From Phellopilus nigrolimitatus (lineage: Eukaryota > Basidiomycota > Agaricomycetes > Hymenochaetales > Hymenochaetaceae), in assembly GCA_021029095.1 (NCBI GenBank), contig JAJOHG010000014.1, positions 1 through 64,000 of the forward strand: DNA of 64,000 nucleotides, written 5' to 3'. Both the position numbers and the translations under genes were made by a program. Under the pieces are notes generated by a model. It was not told the origin of the DNA and ran no database searches. It worked only from the letters and a program-made list of their open reading frames with translations. Of this stretch, positions 10,740-21,177 are shown one piece after another. Positions within the stretch are counted from its first letter, which is position 1. Each line of letters begins with the position of its first letter.

Positions 10740-11232
10740 TACTTAGACTTGTGGGAACTGGCACTCCAAGTAATGACCGACCCGGATCACAAGTTCGAAC
10801 TCCTCGCTGCAGCTCGCCATACAGGCCGGTAAGCAGGACCAAAACGCTCTTTCTACAAATCAGGGCCGTTTGGCTGAAAGAGCCACTTTGTGCAAAGGAG
10901 AAAGGGCAGAACAACCTGGCGTTCGCCAGCCTGCCGCAGCTCGGTGACACGGAGGCCTGCGTCAACCTCCTCATGAAGACGGAGTGTGCGCCGCAAGCAG
11001 TGCTCGTCGCACGGACCTACGAACCGAGGTAAGCCACCTCTCACCGCTCCTCTCCTTAATCGTCGGAGTGACTGACACGTCACAGCCTGGCGCGAAAAGC
11101 GGTGGATGCGTGGCGTGTGGAGCTCACGTCTAAGGACCGCAAGAAACTCGCTGCAGCCGCACGGAGAACCTGGATAACGCACTGGTTTCTCGTCTTCATT
11201 GTCGTCTTCATCGTCGCGTTTTTGATGTTTTA
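10740..11232 (+). pseudogene. Coatomer beta'-subunit (Sec27/COPB2) C-terminal fragment
   Basis: LALQVMTDPDHKFEL, then KEKGQNNLAFASLPQLGDTE, ACVNLLMKTECAPQAVLVAR and TYEPR. A 50-60 nt intron (GTAAGC...CACAG) follows, then KAVDAWRVELTSKDRKKLAA. This is the alpha-solenoid end of beta'-COP, the WD40/solenoid subunit of COPI vesicle coats. The WD40 part is absent and a segment after FEL is deleted or frameshifted. After KKLAA the frame is lost; the hydrophobic run WFLVFIVVFIVAFLMF before the stop at 11232 is a frameshift product rather than a real membrane anchor. It is fused directly behind the truncated VPS10 copy. Confidence 0.75.
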
Positions 11233-11666
11233 GCGTAGCGTACAGAGTCAATTTATCGCTCAATTCACTTTTATAAAAGAGTGTGATAAACTGCCAGATT
11301 TAATACGATATCACCCAATGAGATACAATATATGAATAGAATTGATACGATTCTGCACGATCCCGCTTTAGATTGTATCGAGTGAAACGAGCCTACTCGA
11401 GAAGTCAGTTTTGACTTGTTCTTTTCGATCTGGCAAGAAATATAATGTTGTATCCTCAAAATATATTTTGATACCGGACCAGGTTAATTAATCCAAAATC
11501 ACCCAAGTGATTTTTCATTGGACTTGAGGTCCCCTATTCTGAAAGTTCGTTTATCGAGAAGCTCATTGTGATGTGACTTGCGTGTATAGTCTCTCACGAC
11601 CTTCCTAGTTCGAGCTTGCACTTGCTTGAAGTTGTCCACAACGCCAGCGTGATCGCCGAGCATTCC
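11233..11666. other. Intergenic, upstream region of the HP1-like gene
   Basis: About 430 bp, AT-rich (many TTTATAAA/ATATAT-like words at 11265-11480), with no supportable coding segment. It is the likely promoter/5' UTR of the HP1-like gene that starts at 11667. Confidence 0.5.
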
Positions 11667-12801
11667 ATGGCTCTACTCGAAGAGGCTGACTCTGACTCTA
11701 TAGGGTCCGCTGGTGTCAAGAAACCTAAATCTAAGCCTTCCGCTGCCGCCGAACGCCCTGCATCAAAGAGTAAGGCTACCACGGCGAACCAGTCCGACTC
11801 GGAGGAAGCCGAGAAAGACGGCGAGGATGGCGACTGGGAGGATGAGGAAGAAGAAGAGTACGAAATTGAGGCTGTCATCGACGCGAAGAGAGGCGGATCC
11901 AAACATGTATGTACTGCTTTTTGAATCTACGTTTCCCTCATCTCTGGCAATTGCGCAGATGGCGCGTCACGACACGTCTACAGACACATTTTCGATGCTT
12001 TTCTTCAGATTACTAATAACGTGATGGTAGGGCGAGTATGACTATCTCGTAAAGTGGAAAGGCTACGACAGTAAGTACAACAGCTGGGTCTCGGAAAAGG
12101 ACGCAGGGTGAGTTCCACTTCCCTTAGCACGATTTTTCATGCATCACCACAGGCTTCATTGACCATGCTCGTCTATCAGGAATGCAAAGGATCTCATTGA
12201 CGAATACTTCAAGGAAAATAAGAAGTCGACTTCTGCTTCGAGACCTTCTCCGCGCCGACGTGCGTCTATGTCCGCAAAATCATCATCTATTTCTGCAAAA
12301 GTGACTTTAAAAGAGAAAAGCAAGGGTGCGAGCCCCGTTGCTAAGAACACAAGTGCGTCAGTCATGAAGCGAGGGCGTGGGAAAGGCCCAGGGAAGGCGG
12401 CTTCCGCGTCCGCAGAGATGGAGAGACACGGTAAACGGAAGTACAGGATGATGAAAAATTTGGATCTGTCAGCACTCAAGAACTGGGAACGCTATGTCAA
12501 GCAGGTGACAACTGCTGAGCTTGTGGATGAAGGGCTTATGATTTACTTTAAAACGTGCGCATTTTGGATTGCTTTTGAAAATGCTTGACGAATCGAGCAT
12601 ATTGCTCCCCAATGCAGGACTGACAACAAGTACGTTCGAGAACCCTCGTCAACGTGCGCCAAACGCTTCCCGCAAAAAGTGTGTAAAACTCTCGTGTTTG
12701 CCAACTCACATGCCTGACTGAGTCCATAAACACAGTTGATTCGATTTTACGAGTCCCATCTCCGATGGAAGCTAGCCGGAGACGACATTGGTGACTTCTA
12801 A
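11667..12801 (+). CDS. HP1-like heterochromatin protein (chromodomain + chromo shadow domain)
   Basis: Five exons in consistent phase: 11667-11906, 12031-12107, 12180-12554, 12618-12678 and 12736-12801, giving 272 residues. The start ATG sits in TTCCATGG. An acidic leader (EEAEKDGEDGDWEDEEEEE) precedes the chromodomain (EYEIEAVIDAKRG, then EYDYLVKWKGYDSKYNSWV, KDLIDEYF). It keeps the Tyr-Trp-Tyr aromatic cage expected to bind methylated H3K9. After a basic Ser/Lys-rich hinge, the chromo shadow domain reads NWERYVKQVTTAELVDEG, REPSSTCAKRFPQKLIRFYE and SHLRWKLAGDD. The family (Swi6/HPO/HP1) dimerises through the shadow domain to build silent chromatin. No frameshift or internal stop, unlike its neighbours. 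An exon 1 longer at the 5' end cannot be excluded. Confidence 0.85.
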
Positions 12802-13390
12802 AGTCGTATTCTACTAAAGCGCACCAGTGTCTCCCTCGCGGTCTTCTTTTTGTCCTTTTATCTTTGTTTACTACTGATGCTTTTGCTTCTGAGCCCGTCG
12901 ATTTGTACAATGGAGACTCATCCATTCATCTCTCTCCGACTATTTCGTGTACAAATTTGCTTTCTTCTAAATGCTGATCTGTCTGCTAATTACTCGTTCT
13001 TTTTTCCCTGGTGTGTGCGATACTGCGATACTAGTGAAAGCTTCAAAGTTATTGGCAAAGAAAAAGTATAAAACTGAACAAATGAGACTGCATTCATTGT
13101 TGTCCAAGTACATCCCTTCGAGAAGGCTACTCGCTGTCGGAAACGGGTCGAACACCTCCCGGTCACGCATTCTGCGGACGAGAGATTTCGCTACAAATGA
13201 CGTGTTAGCCACGCCAGAGCTCGCAGCCACCGATGACGAACTTGAACATGTCCTTGATGCTTGGCGCGGAAAGCGCCTCGAACTTTTCGCTCTATCGCAG
13301 CCATCCTGCCCAAGCCGACCGCCGAACCACAACGCCAGTGTTGATCTGTCGCACGGAGCGCCAGGCGAGCCTACACAGCGCCGAGAGCTC
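12802..13390 (+). other. HP1 3' flank and unidentified coding-like segment
   Basis: 12802-12970 is pyrimidine-rich 3' flank. From about 13085 an open stretch reads LHSLLSKYIPSRRLLAVGNG, RSRILRTRDFATNDVLATPE and LAATDDELEHVLDAWRGKRL. It looks like natural helical protein but matches no family I know. It merges into the sec61-alpha remnant at about 13400. It is probably another captured gene fragment. Confidence 0.3.
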
Positions 13391-14160
13391 AATCTAATTC
13401 CAGGCTCATTCTCGCATCGAACCGTGGCACGCTCATGGAACTCGGCATCAGCCCGATCGACACTTCAAGCGTGATCATGCAGCTCCTCGCTGGTGCCAAC
13501 CTCATCGACATCGACTTCAGCTTGAAGAGGACAGACATTTTCCGGTGGCGAGCAGAAGCGCGCGTATTCTATTTTTGTTTCTTCGTCGTTGATCATGGGT
13601 TTCTGACACGTCTACAGTACATGTACTCGTCATTTCCCTCGGTCAGGCAACTGACTACTTGATGAACTCCTTCAGAAGGGATATGGTCTCGGTTCAAGTA
13701 TATCTCTGTCCATTGCGACAAAGGGGAATCTATCATCTGGAAGGCATTCTTGTCAACAACAGTCAACACCGGTCGTAGTCCAGAGTTCAAGGATGCCACC
13801 ATCGCGCTCTTCAACCTCCTTTTCGGGTCCACACGACTATGCGAAGCAGCTCAAGGACCAGCAGATGGTGACGGCCGGCCACCGCAAGGGATCGATGTAC
13901 AAGGAACTGAAGCATGTTATTCCGACAGCGGCTGCCTTCGGTTACGCCATCCTCGGCCTCCTTTCCGTCGCCGCCAACTTCATGGGCGCTACTGGCAGCG
14001 GTATTGGTATACTCATGGCCGTCACCATCATCTACAGTTGTGCGTACCGTTATTATCGTGTTCTTTTACTTATCACACTTTCGGACTGGAAAATCGGCAT
14101 TCGCAAGTCGAGTAGCCAGAGATGGCCGCGTTCGGTGATCTTCTGGCTAGGTTTCGTTCT
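13391..14160 (+). pseudogene. Sec61-alpha translocon subunit, internally deleted copy A
   Basis: Sec61-alpha forms the protein-conducting channel of the ER. Visible in switching frames: [75 protein letters not shown], then abruptly [56 protein letters not shown]. After a short intron comes the last exon ([10 protein letters not shown]) at about 14130-14160. About 170 residues normally lying between FNLLF and the SGSGPRDVAKQ-type loop are missing. Several frameshifts are present. Confidence 0.8.
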
Positions 14161-14518
14161 CATTACCGTTTCTTTCACGAATGTGTGCGTGTACATACGG
14201 CTCGGTCCGGTATGTTTTGCTGCGGTCTGAGATCGGTGTGTGTTGTGGCGGGCTGCCAGGGGGCATTTCGAGTGGGATCAGGATTCGGCTGGGCTAGCAT
14301 CAAATTTTGTACCATGCGCGCTGCGCCAGCCGCGGGCTCACGCTCTAAAAGTTGGATATATATATAATTTGCCTGCTGTGGCTCTTTCACTCCTTCACTC
14401 ACTTCATTATCTCCGAGGATGAATAACAAAATAGTTGGATTATAAGTTGCAAGAAACGCCAAGGACAAAATATGAATGCTAATTTTAAATCTACAGATTC
14501 TAGGACTTGTCAACTTCA
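14161..14518. repeat. Duplicated 3' flank shared by sec61-alpha and Dicer (left copy)
   Basis: Non-coding sequence between the sec61-alpha stop side and the Dicer 3' end. It is homologous (inverted) to 57168-57490 and again to 57560-58025 (shared CATACGGCTCGGTCCGGTATG-type block, CATTTCGAGTGGGATCAGG, TATATATAATTTGCC and TTGCAAGAAACGCCAAGGAC-like words). Sec61-alpha and Dicer were therefore tail-to-tail neighbours in the ancestral locus. Confidence 0.6.
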
Positions 14519-14720
14519 ATCCCACCATACCTGCCAAGCAAGATTTTGATGCTCTTTTCAGCTACAAATAATCCCTCGTCGTCTTCTCTTGCCTTCCCAT
14601 TATACCACTCCATCGCCGACGTAAGTAACGTAAGTATAATGCCTTTTACCACAAGTGTGTACACAATATTTTTCTGGCATCTCTGGCCGGTGGTACCAAT
14701 GGTGGTACAGTGATGATGGT
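14519..14720 (-). pseudogene. Dicer C-terminal (dsRBD) tail fragment
   Basis: The minus strand reads YTLVVKGIIL, SAMEWYNGKAREDDEGLFVA, EKSIKILLGRYGGIEVDKS and a stop. This matches the Dicer C-terminus at 56960-57167 (CALVVEGIELTSAMERYNGK...KYSGIEVDES). A small duplication (CTTACGTTACTTACG) sits between the two blocks. It is joined directly to the 3' end of the dsRBD-like gene, whose stop lies inside it in another frame. Confidence 0.7.
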
Positions 14721-17424
14721 AGGGGTTGTGGAGCAGCAGGAGAAGCAGCCGGAACCGGAGTCACAGGAGTGGCATGAGCAGGAACAGGAGCAGGCGGGCC
14801 CCACTGTCCAGGGCTTGCGGCTGTTAGGAGAGGAATAGGGTATGAAATTCCTGGAGTAGGTAGTATAGGGACAGCGTATAGCATTGCCATACTGTATTGA
14901 GCATATCGAGGACCGGTGTAATAAGCTGCATATGCAGGAAATGCAACGACACCGAAACCAGATGTGGACGAAGGCGTAGCTGGTATAGCGTAAGCGGTCG
15001 CAGATGGAGGATAAGAAGGGATTTGCTGGACAGGAAATGGATACGTTGCTTGTGCAAATCCTGACACGTAAGGATTAGTACCATAATGATGTTGTTGGTA
15101 TTGTGGTAATTGAGGTGGTTGGGGTGAATGAGGTTGAGGCACAGTACCGTAGGGCGAGTACTGTTGAGAAGACTGGTGCTGAAGAGTCTGGAAACGTGAT
15201 GGTTGCGGAGTACGATATTGAGGTGGCTTGTGAACAGAAAACAGTGACGGATGTTGCGGATTGAGGGGCTGCTGCGGGATAAGAGGTTGTGAAATGTGAT
15301 GAGGTGGTCGAGGAGGAAGTGGAGCACGAGGTCGCTTCTGACACGGACGAGGTTGAGGACCGGGATTCTTGTCTTTCTCTGCATTTTTCACCATGTGTCT
15401 GTACGGTTTGAATGGATCATGACCAAGAGGGGTGGGCTGTCCACGGAAGCGTAAGAATTCGATTGCTTCCTTCCCAGCGAGATATATGACGGCCATTTTC
15501 GCATCTTTCTTCGTTTGGTACTCGGTTGGGACTGTCCATTTCCTTATCCCGTCTAGCTCCGGATTCTTTGGGAGAGCAAGTGTCATAGTGCAGCCAAAAC
15601 CTTCAAGCACGATGGGTATTAGCGATCCGTTGAAAGAGTGTCGAAATCGGCTGCGCACCTCCTTCATTATGATCATACTCGTACATCGGTGTCATACTGT
15701 GTCTAAGCTTCGCGTACTCAGACTGGAGGATGGGGCAAATTTGCCCACTTGCCTTCTTTCGCATTTCAGGAGTGATCTTATCGTTGACTGCAAGAGATCG
15801 GATGTGTATATTTATACCTTGGGATATTGCGAGGAGAGAAACTGCTGCTTTCGCGTCCGCTTGCTTCGAGAATTTGGGACTTAAAATATATGTCTTCGTC
15901 TCCCCAGGGCATGTTAATCGGATGATACATCCGTGCACTGAAAAAAATAGAGGATGAGTATCACATTCCACATGCACAAACTATTGTATCGACTCACAGC
16001 CATTCTCATCGATGAAGTAAAACTTAAGATTAAGGCGTGCCCCTCTCGCACGATGGAGGGTCGTGTAGATCATTCCGGGAATGTTCAGATTAGGTATGAT
16101 TTTGTTATTAATATTTTCAGGAAACGGCCTCGGGAGGCCATCAAAGAATGTTTGAAGAGAGACGGCGTTTGAACGACCCTTCTTCTCGAACTCCGATTCC
16201 CGTTTGATGCTTGCATTATCAAGTGTCTTAGCGAGCGCAATAGCGGGCTTGGTTTGCCCGTTTCCGAACTTGATGAAATCCAAAACACCTTCTCGGATCG
16301 CTGCCTCAGAGCCCCCTTTCTTCGCTGAAGACTTTGTATCATAGGTGGTGCTAACAGAATAGACACGTTGCGAGTGGGGTGATAGCTCAACGACGAGAGC
16401 ACAGCCAAATGCTAACGAAAGCTTAGTTTATGCGAATTTCAACGCGTGGTGTAGACTTACCTGAAGACACCTTATTTTCGGTGAAGAAGATCCACCGAGG
16501 CTGCACCAGTCCAGCTCTCCACTCGACACAGCAATCCTGTATTTTCTTGCTCGATTCATCATCTGTCAAGTCAATGACGTGGCTTTCCTCCTTGATTCTG
16601 ACATCCTGCTTGACCATTTTGCTGCCGAGAGGAGCAAGGACAAGTGTTGAACAAGACTTCGAGTTGTCCTTATTTCCGTATAAGATGAAATCTACCGCCC
16701 CCATCTCCACCGCTATGGCTGCGACTCGAGCTTTCGCGTCGCTTTTTCGCGAGAATTCTGGCACAGTTTTATACGAACGCGTCATCCCATTTGGCCTTGT
16801 TATTGTCAAGATGAATTGCTTGTCTGAGAAACAAGGAGAAGAGAGGAAGAATAGTTAGAACGATTTGAAATGTATATTAAGTTGAATGGCTTTTGGTAGA
16901 GAACGAGTCGATGAAAGATGTTTTAGCATCAGGGAGCAGCAGCCAAAGAGAAATACATCAGGCTTTGTCCAGTGATACAAGCTCGCAACAGAGTGCACTC
17001 TTCGCAATGGACAAGTAAAGATCAAAGCCAGGCAAGAGCCCGAAGATGCATGCGGTATAACTCATCATCGGAAATATATGAAGAAAGAGATCATGCCGAA
17101 AATGATATGGACAAAGCACTCACGATCAGGACCATCCTCCTCGATGAACTCATATTTCAGACATTCGTAGTTACCAAATGTCTGTAGACAAGTCTGATGG
17201 AGCTGGGCAACAAACTGCATAGAATCCGAAGTCCTCTCCTTTTCATCAGAGAACACCGACCCCGCATCAGGCGGTGGTCGAGACGGATCAGGAGGACGAT
17301 CAAGCTGCGGGGAGACATAAGGAAGATCGAACCCCTGAAAATCTGCCTCCAGTGAATTTGCAAGGTTATCAATGTGGTATGACCCGAGGCTTAGCAGATT
17401 TTGAGTGCCGAAGGGCCCTTCCAT
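14600..17424 (-). CDS. Protein with tandem dsRBD-like modules and a Pro/Gln-rich tail
   Basis: Five exons in phase: 17424-17124, 16823-16461, 16411-15998, 15937-15659 and 15600-14600, giving 785 residues. The last acceptor is AAG with a good CTAAT branch. At least four modules share a pattern: an aromatic strand (YEFIEEDG, WIFFTENK, FYFIDENG, YEYDHNEG), a strand near FILTITRP/ALVVELSP/CIIRLTCPG/CTMTLALP, then Y..V/W.VP, and a helix with K.DAK/KSSAKK....A..G..DFI. This order (beta-beta-beta-alpha with the KxDAKxxxA helix) resembles double-stranded RNA-binding domains; that is inference. A VIDLTDDE motif, possibly SUMO-interacting, lies between modules. The last 240 residues are P/Q/Y-rich and probably disordered. 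The C-terminal ~25 residues (from about MPEKYCVHTCGKRH) are read out of Dicer-derived sequence, so the natural end was replaced. I do not know a named family. Confidence 0.7.
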
Positions 17425-17914
17425 GACGCGCTAGCTGCCGCTCAACTAGGTCTCCGCAACGTATATACGAAATATGGTACGGTACGGAACGGTCACGTAC
17501 CAGTTACGATTCCTGACGTAAGGAAGGGATCGTTCATTTCCGTCGAAAAGTGTACAAAAAGTGTGGCATTAAAACTGAGGGGTTCACTGCCACGACCCGT
17601 ATTACATAACTCAAATTTTATGTTGCACGTCAGATTCCCGCCAGGCCGACCTCTGCCCGCGTTGCCCGCCCTTCCTCTTTTCTGTCGCTGCTGTCAACCC
17701 TCACAACGAGACCAATATCTCCTCTCTCCGCTCGACTGCGACCGCGACGACGTTCTACTCGGACGAAGCAATACGAACACATGCCTTCAGACGCAGACGA
17801 CTGGCGACGCTCTCGCCGCAATCTGACTACAAGTTGGGCAATCGGCTCGTCCATATTGCCCACGCAGTAGCGCTTCAACAACTACGAACGTAACCCGAAT
17901 ACCTCTGAAGCCAC
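17425..17914. other. Intergenic between the dsRBD-like gene and Mub1 copy 1
   Basis: About 490 bp, presumably divergent promoters. GGTACGGTACGG at 17475-17490 and the CCCTCCGC/CTCTCCGCTCGACTGC stretch at 17720-17750 are the only notable words. No supportable ORF. Confidence 0.4.
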
Positions 17915-19200
17915 TATGTGCGAGTCGAACCTCGCGTTCTCTGGCTGCAGAGAGTCTGCGTGTGCATCACGTCCCAATTGCATGATACGAGAGGTGAGTC
18001 TCAGTCGCGTGCCCATTGCCGTCGCCGCCATGCTCGACGCTGACCGAGAAATTCGACTACAGCGCTTGACACCACATCTCCGCTCCCGTTGCTCAATTCA
18101 CTTACCCACCTCACGTATCTCACTTCGACCTTCCCGCGCACATCCGGGAGATCCTCACCTGCGACGGCGGCCTGGAGCGCCTTGTCCACCTCCTGCGCGA
18201 TTTTTGTCTCTCCCCGCCGCAGGCAGAAAACCCCTCCGTCATCTACGACCTCCCACCTCCTGGACTTCCCTACCTGCCGTCCACTCCGACTCTCAATCCC
18301 AAATCTTTTGACCGGCATGCCGCATGCCGTTTTTCGCTCGCATTTCAAAGCGTAGTCAACATCAGCATACGCGGATCGGTGCCCATTCGGAGTCGCATCG
18401 TGCAGGTGGGCACACTAGAGGTCGTCGGCTGCGTTCTCGAGGCTTGGCTCGCATCGAAAGGCTTCGCTGTCGGCTCAAGTGCAAGCGCGAGCGGCATCCC
18501 GTGCGGACTTGCGAACAAAGATAGCTTAGGCGGCAGCAGCAGCTCGAGCAGCGCCAACAAGAGCAAGCACAGGAGTTTGTTCGCCTTCTCGCGCGAGGAC
18601 GGCTTTCGTGATTGCCGAGGTAAGTTCGATTTCTTGACTTTCTTCGCGCTTACTTATCTAACGCCGCCCTAAGGACGAACAGCTTCGGATGCGGAGACGT
18701 CGGTGTCAACAGACACTTTTGCAAACTCTACGCTACTGGGCTCTAGGACGCTGACGCCGTCTGCGTCGACATCGTGACCTGATACGGAGACTGAGGATGA
18801 TGCGGATGAGAATATGCCACCCCACCGTCCCTTTCACATCCTCGATTGACTGTTGGAATTGTCTCCGCGGCCGGGGCCTCCGATGCTTTTGACGTTGACG
18901 TCGATGCGCGCATCATCATCAACACGAACGCGGTGGACGATGGTGTCTGATGGGATCGTGGCGCTCGAACAAAACATCAAAGACGGCCTAGCGATGGGCG
19001 TCCCGCCTGGCGCGATCGATTCCACGCCGCGCACACGCTGGTGCAGAAGCAGACGCTATTGGCAACGCTCCCTCAGCCGGTTCGGTGAGCGCGCCGGGCA
19101 CGCCCGCGAGTACAGCAATGCTATACGCGCCGCCCGCATCAACGCACCGTCGCATCCAGTCGCAGCGTCGCAGACGACCAACGACCACTTGAGAGTCGTC
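17915..19200 (+). pseudogene. Mub1/samB-like protein, copy 1 (frameshifted, lacks MYND finger)
   Basis: Mub1/samB is an armadillo-like, MYND-finger adaptor of the Ubr2 ubiquitin ligase in yeast and a morphogenesis regulator in fungi. Visible: MCESNLAF (start), an intron GTGAGT...CTACAG at 17994-18060, ALDTTSPLPLLNSLTHLTYL, then in a shifted frame IREILTCDGGLERLVHLLRD, CRFSLAFQSVVNISIRGS, RSRIVQVGTLEVVGCVLEAW. A two-base insertion relative to copy 2 (CGCGCACATC versus CGCGCATC near 18138) breaks the frame. Downstream Ser/Asp-rich linker sequence (DAETSVSTDTFANST...) continues to about 19100. No CxxC MYND finger is found before COX16. Confidence 0.7.
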
Positions 19201-19219
19201 TGAGTCGATGCAATAGCAG

Positions 19220-19699
19220 ATGACGATGCCAGCATTCCCGAACAATCCGCTCAACCGGTCTTCAGACTCTTCACTGAACAGCATGCTCAGGAAGTACCCA
19301 GCACTATTTGGCATGCCATTCGTGCTCATTGTCGGTGCGTCGTTCGCGATGACGCCATTCACGCGGACGCGCTACGACCTTCAGAACCAGCGGAATTCAT
19401 CTGTGAACAGCATTTTGCTCCCGGCCTGATACGAGCTCACTGTCCTTACTAGGTCTCGAAGGAAGATGAGCTTGGACTGAACCAGCGCAAGAAGAAATTC
19501 GACATTCGTGAGGAGTACTATGTAAGCTCGACAGGCATTTCTTTTAATCCAGTCCGTTTCTTATAATATTTTTTACTGTTTTCTTCAGCGAATACAATCA
19601 GTAGCGGACCAAGAATGGGTGCCCAAACGTATAGAGCGACCAAATGGCGTACCAGACTGGGGTGTGCCTCCCGCCGAGCCGCCATCCGAGCGTCAATAG
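19220..19699 (+). CDS. COX16: COX16, cytochrome c oxidase assembly protein
   Basis: Three exons in phase: 19220-19402, 19453-19521 and 19589-19699, giving 120 residues. Sequence: RKYPALFGMPFVLIVGASFA (membrane segment), MTPFTRTRYDLQNQR, VSKEDELGLNQRKKKFDIRE, EYYRIQ, then IERPNGVPDWGVPPAEPP and stop. This is the full length and pattern of fungal Cox16, a single-pass mitochondrial inner-membrane protein needed to mature the Cox1/Cox2 copper sites of complex IV. No defect seen. Exon 1 is in-frame up to a GTGAAC donor; introns are 50 and 67 nt. It lies just behind Mub1 copy 1 on the same strand. Confidence 0.88.
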
Positions 19700-19950
19700 T
19701 ATGAAACTGTATTCTATTAATATGTATCATAGCCAAAAGATCTCAAGGGAAATAAAGAGAAAATAAAAAAGAAGGGAACGATTGTCATTGACAGAAGCGT
19801 GGGAAGAATTAGGGCATAGAAACAAGTTGTTGTGACCCAACGCGCAGGTCACTCGAACAGTAACAAACGCCCTGCGGACGCGCCGTCACTCCTCGTTACT
19901 CTGCGGATGTTGTCACCGACGTCGGGAACAGCCTGCTCAAATAAAAAAGA

Positions 19951-21177
19951 ATGAACAGCAACACGTTTGACCCTTCATCCTATGACCATGTCGCTGCGCA
20001 GGCACAGGCTCAGGCCCAGGTCCTGACACAGATAGCCAACGCAGCCCGCAAGCGCAACCATCAAACTGACCAGGACGCAGACCCCAAGCTCATCCAAAAA
20101 CGCGCAAAAGCAGCAGAGCGCCAGCGGAACAAGCTCGAGCGCGACCGCAGAAAAAGCATGGAAGTCGCTTCCGTGCCCGTGCCCCAGGCTGCTGGTCCCT
20201 CTAATCCCACGCAGCCGCCTGCGCCAGGCATAGACCCCGCCCACCTCGCCGCCCTCTCGAAGGAGGAGGACGAACGCTGCGAAAAAGTGCGCGCTGACGC
20301 GCGCGAGCGTCAGCGCAAACACCGCGCGCTCGTCAAGCAGAAGAAGATGGGTCAGGACGGCGTCTTAGGCCTTGAGGAAATGCATTATGAGCTAGGCCCT
20401 GATGGCCAGTACCAGCCTGTCTTGCCACCTAATGCGCATCAGCCCGAGATGGGCAACCAGGACCAACCATTCCCGCATGCCAACGGCGCTCAGACCGGTG
20501 GGCAAACGTTTGCGTCGACTTCACTCACTTCATTCTCGTGTTCGCCGCTATTAAAACAGGACCTCTTGCGTACTCTGCACATGACGAATGAGGAGCTCCG
20601 CTCTCTCGAACCTATCCTTTCCGCTGCTTGGGACCAGTGGGACCACGCTGTGAGTGTCTCACATCTCACATCGGTTCTCTTCTTCCTTGCACTTCTTTGT
20701 CCTTTCTCGTTTTGCTTCGCTTCCAGCCAAATATAAGCGCTGGAACTAAACATGAAATATTTGCTCATGCAGCGCCACCTCCACTGTGCTGAACAAGCGC
20801 CCAAGGCGAATGCAGATCAGCAGAACGGCTCAGGGCAAAACACCGCTCCGCCTCCCCATCCCTTCGGCCCACCATCCAATGGGGACCCAAATGTGCAGGA
20901 CCCAAATGACCTCCGCGCGCGATTTCACCGGCCGTTGACCGCGCCTTCGCCCTTCGGCGCGTCCGCGGGCGCACACATCAATCCGAGTCTTGGCGGCGCG
21001 GCGCCTAATCATCAGGGTGACCGCATCCTCGCACAGGTCGTGCAAGCAGCGAAGGCCGCGGCGGCGGTGGCAGCAGCGGATGCTGATGCTGAAGGCGGCA
21101 TGGATACTGATGCGGAGATCAGCGACAAGGAGGATACGGATGTCTCGGACGTCGGGGGAAACACGGCGGCTTCCTGA
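19951..21177 (+). CDS. Conserved basidiomycete protein with basic/charged region, function unknown
   Basis: Two exons in phase: 19951-20649 and 20773-21177, giving 367 residues; the intron is 123 nt. The N-terminus has Ala-Gln repeats (AAQAQAQAQVLTQIANAARK). A basic segment KRAKAAERQRNKLERDRRKS and a second one DARERQRKHRALVKQKKMGQ follow, which could bind nucleic acid. A conserved core reads YELGPDGQYQPVLPPNAH, SFSCSPLLKQDLLRTLHMTN, EELRSLEPILSAAWDQWD. The tail is Ala/Asp-rich with an acidic end. I know similar uncharacterised Agaricomycete proteins but no assigned function; a nuclear role is inferred from composition. Confidence 0.7.

Noticed and set aside
11150..11232. Apparent tail-anchor transmembrane segment at the end of the beta'-COP fragment
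   Set aside because: In the neighbouring frame the sequence resembles the normal beta'-COP continuation (ENLDN), so the hydrophobic run is a frameshift by-product.
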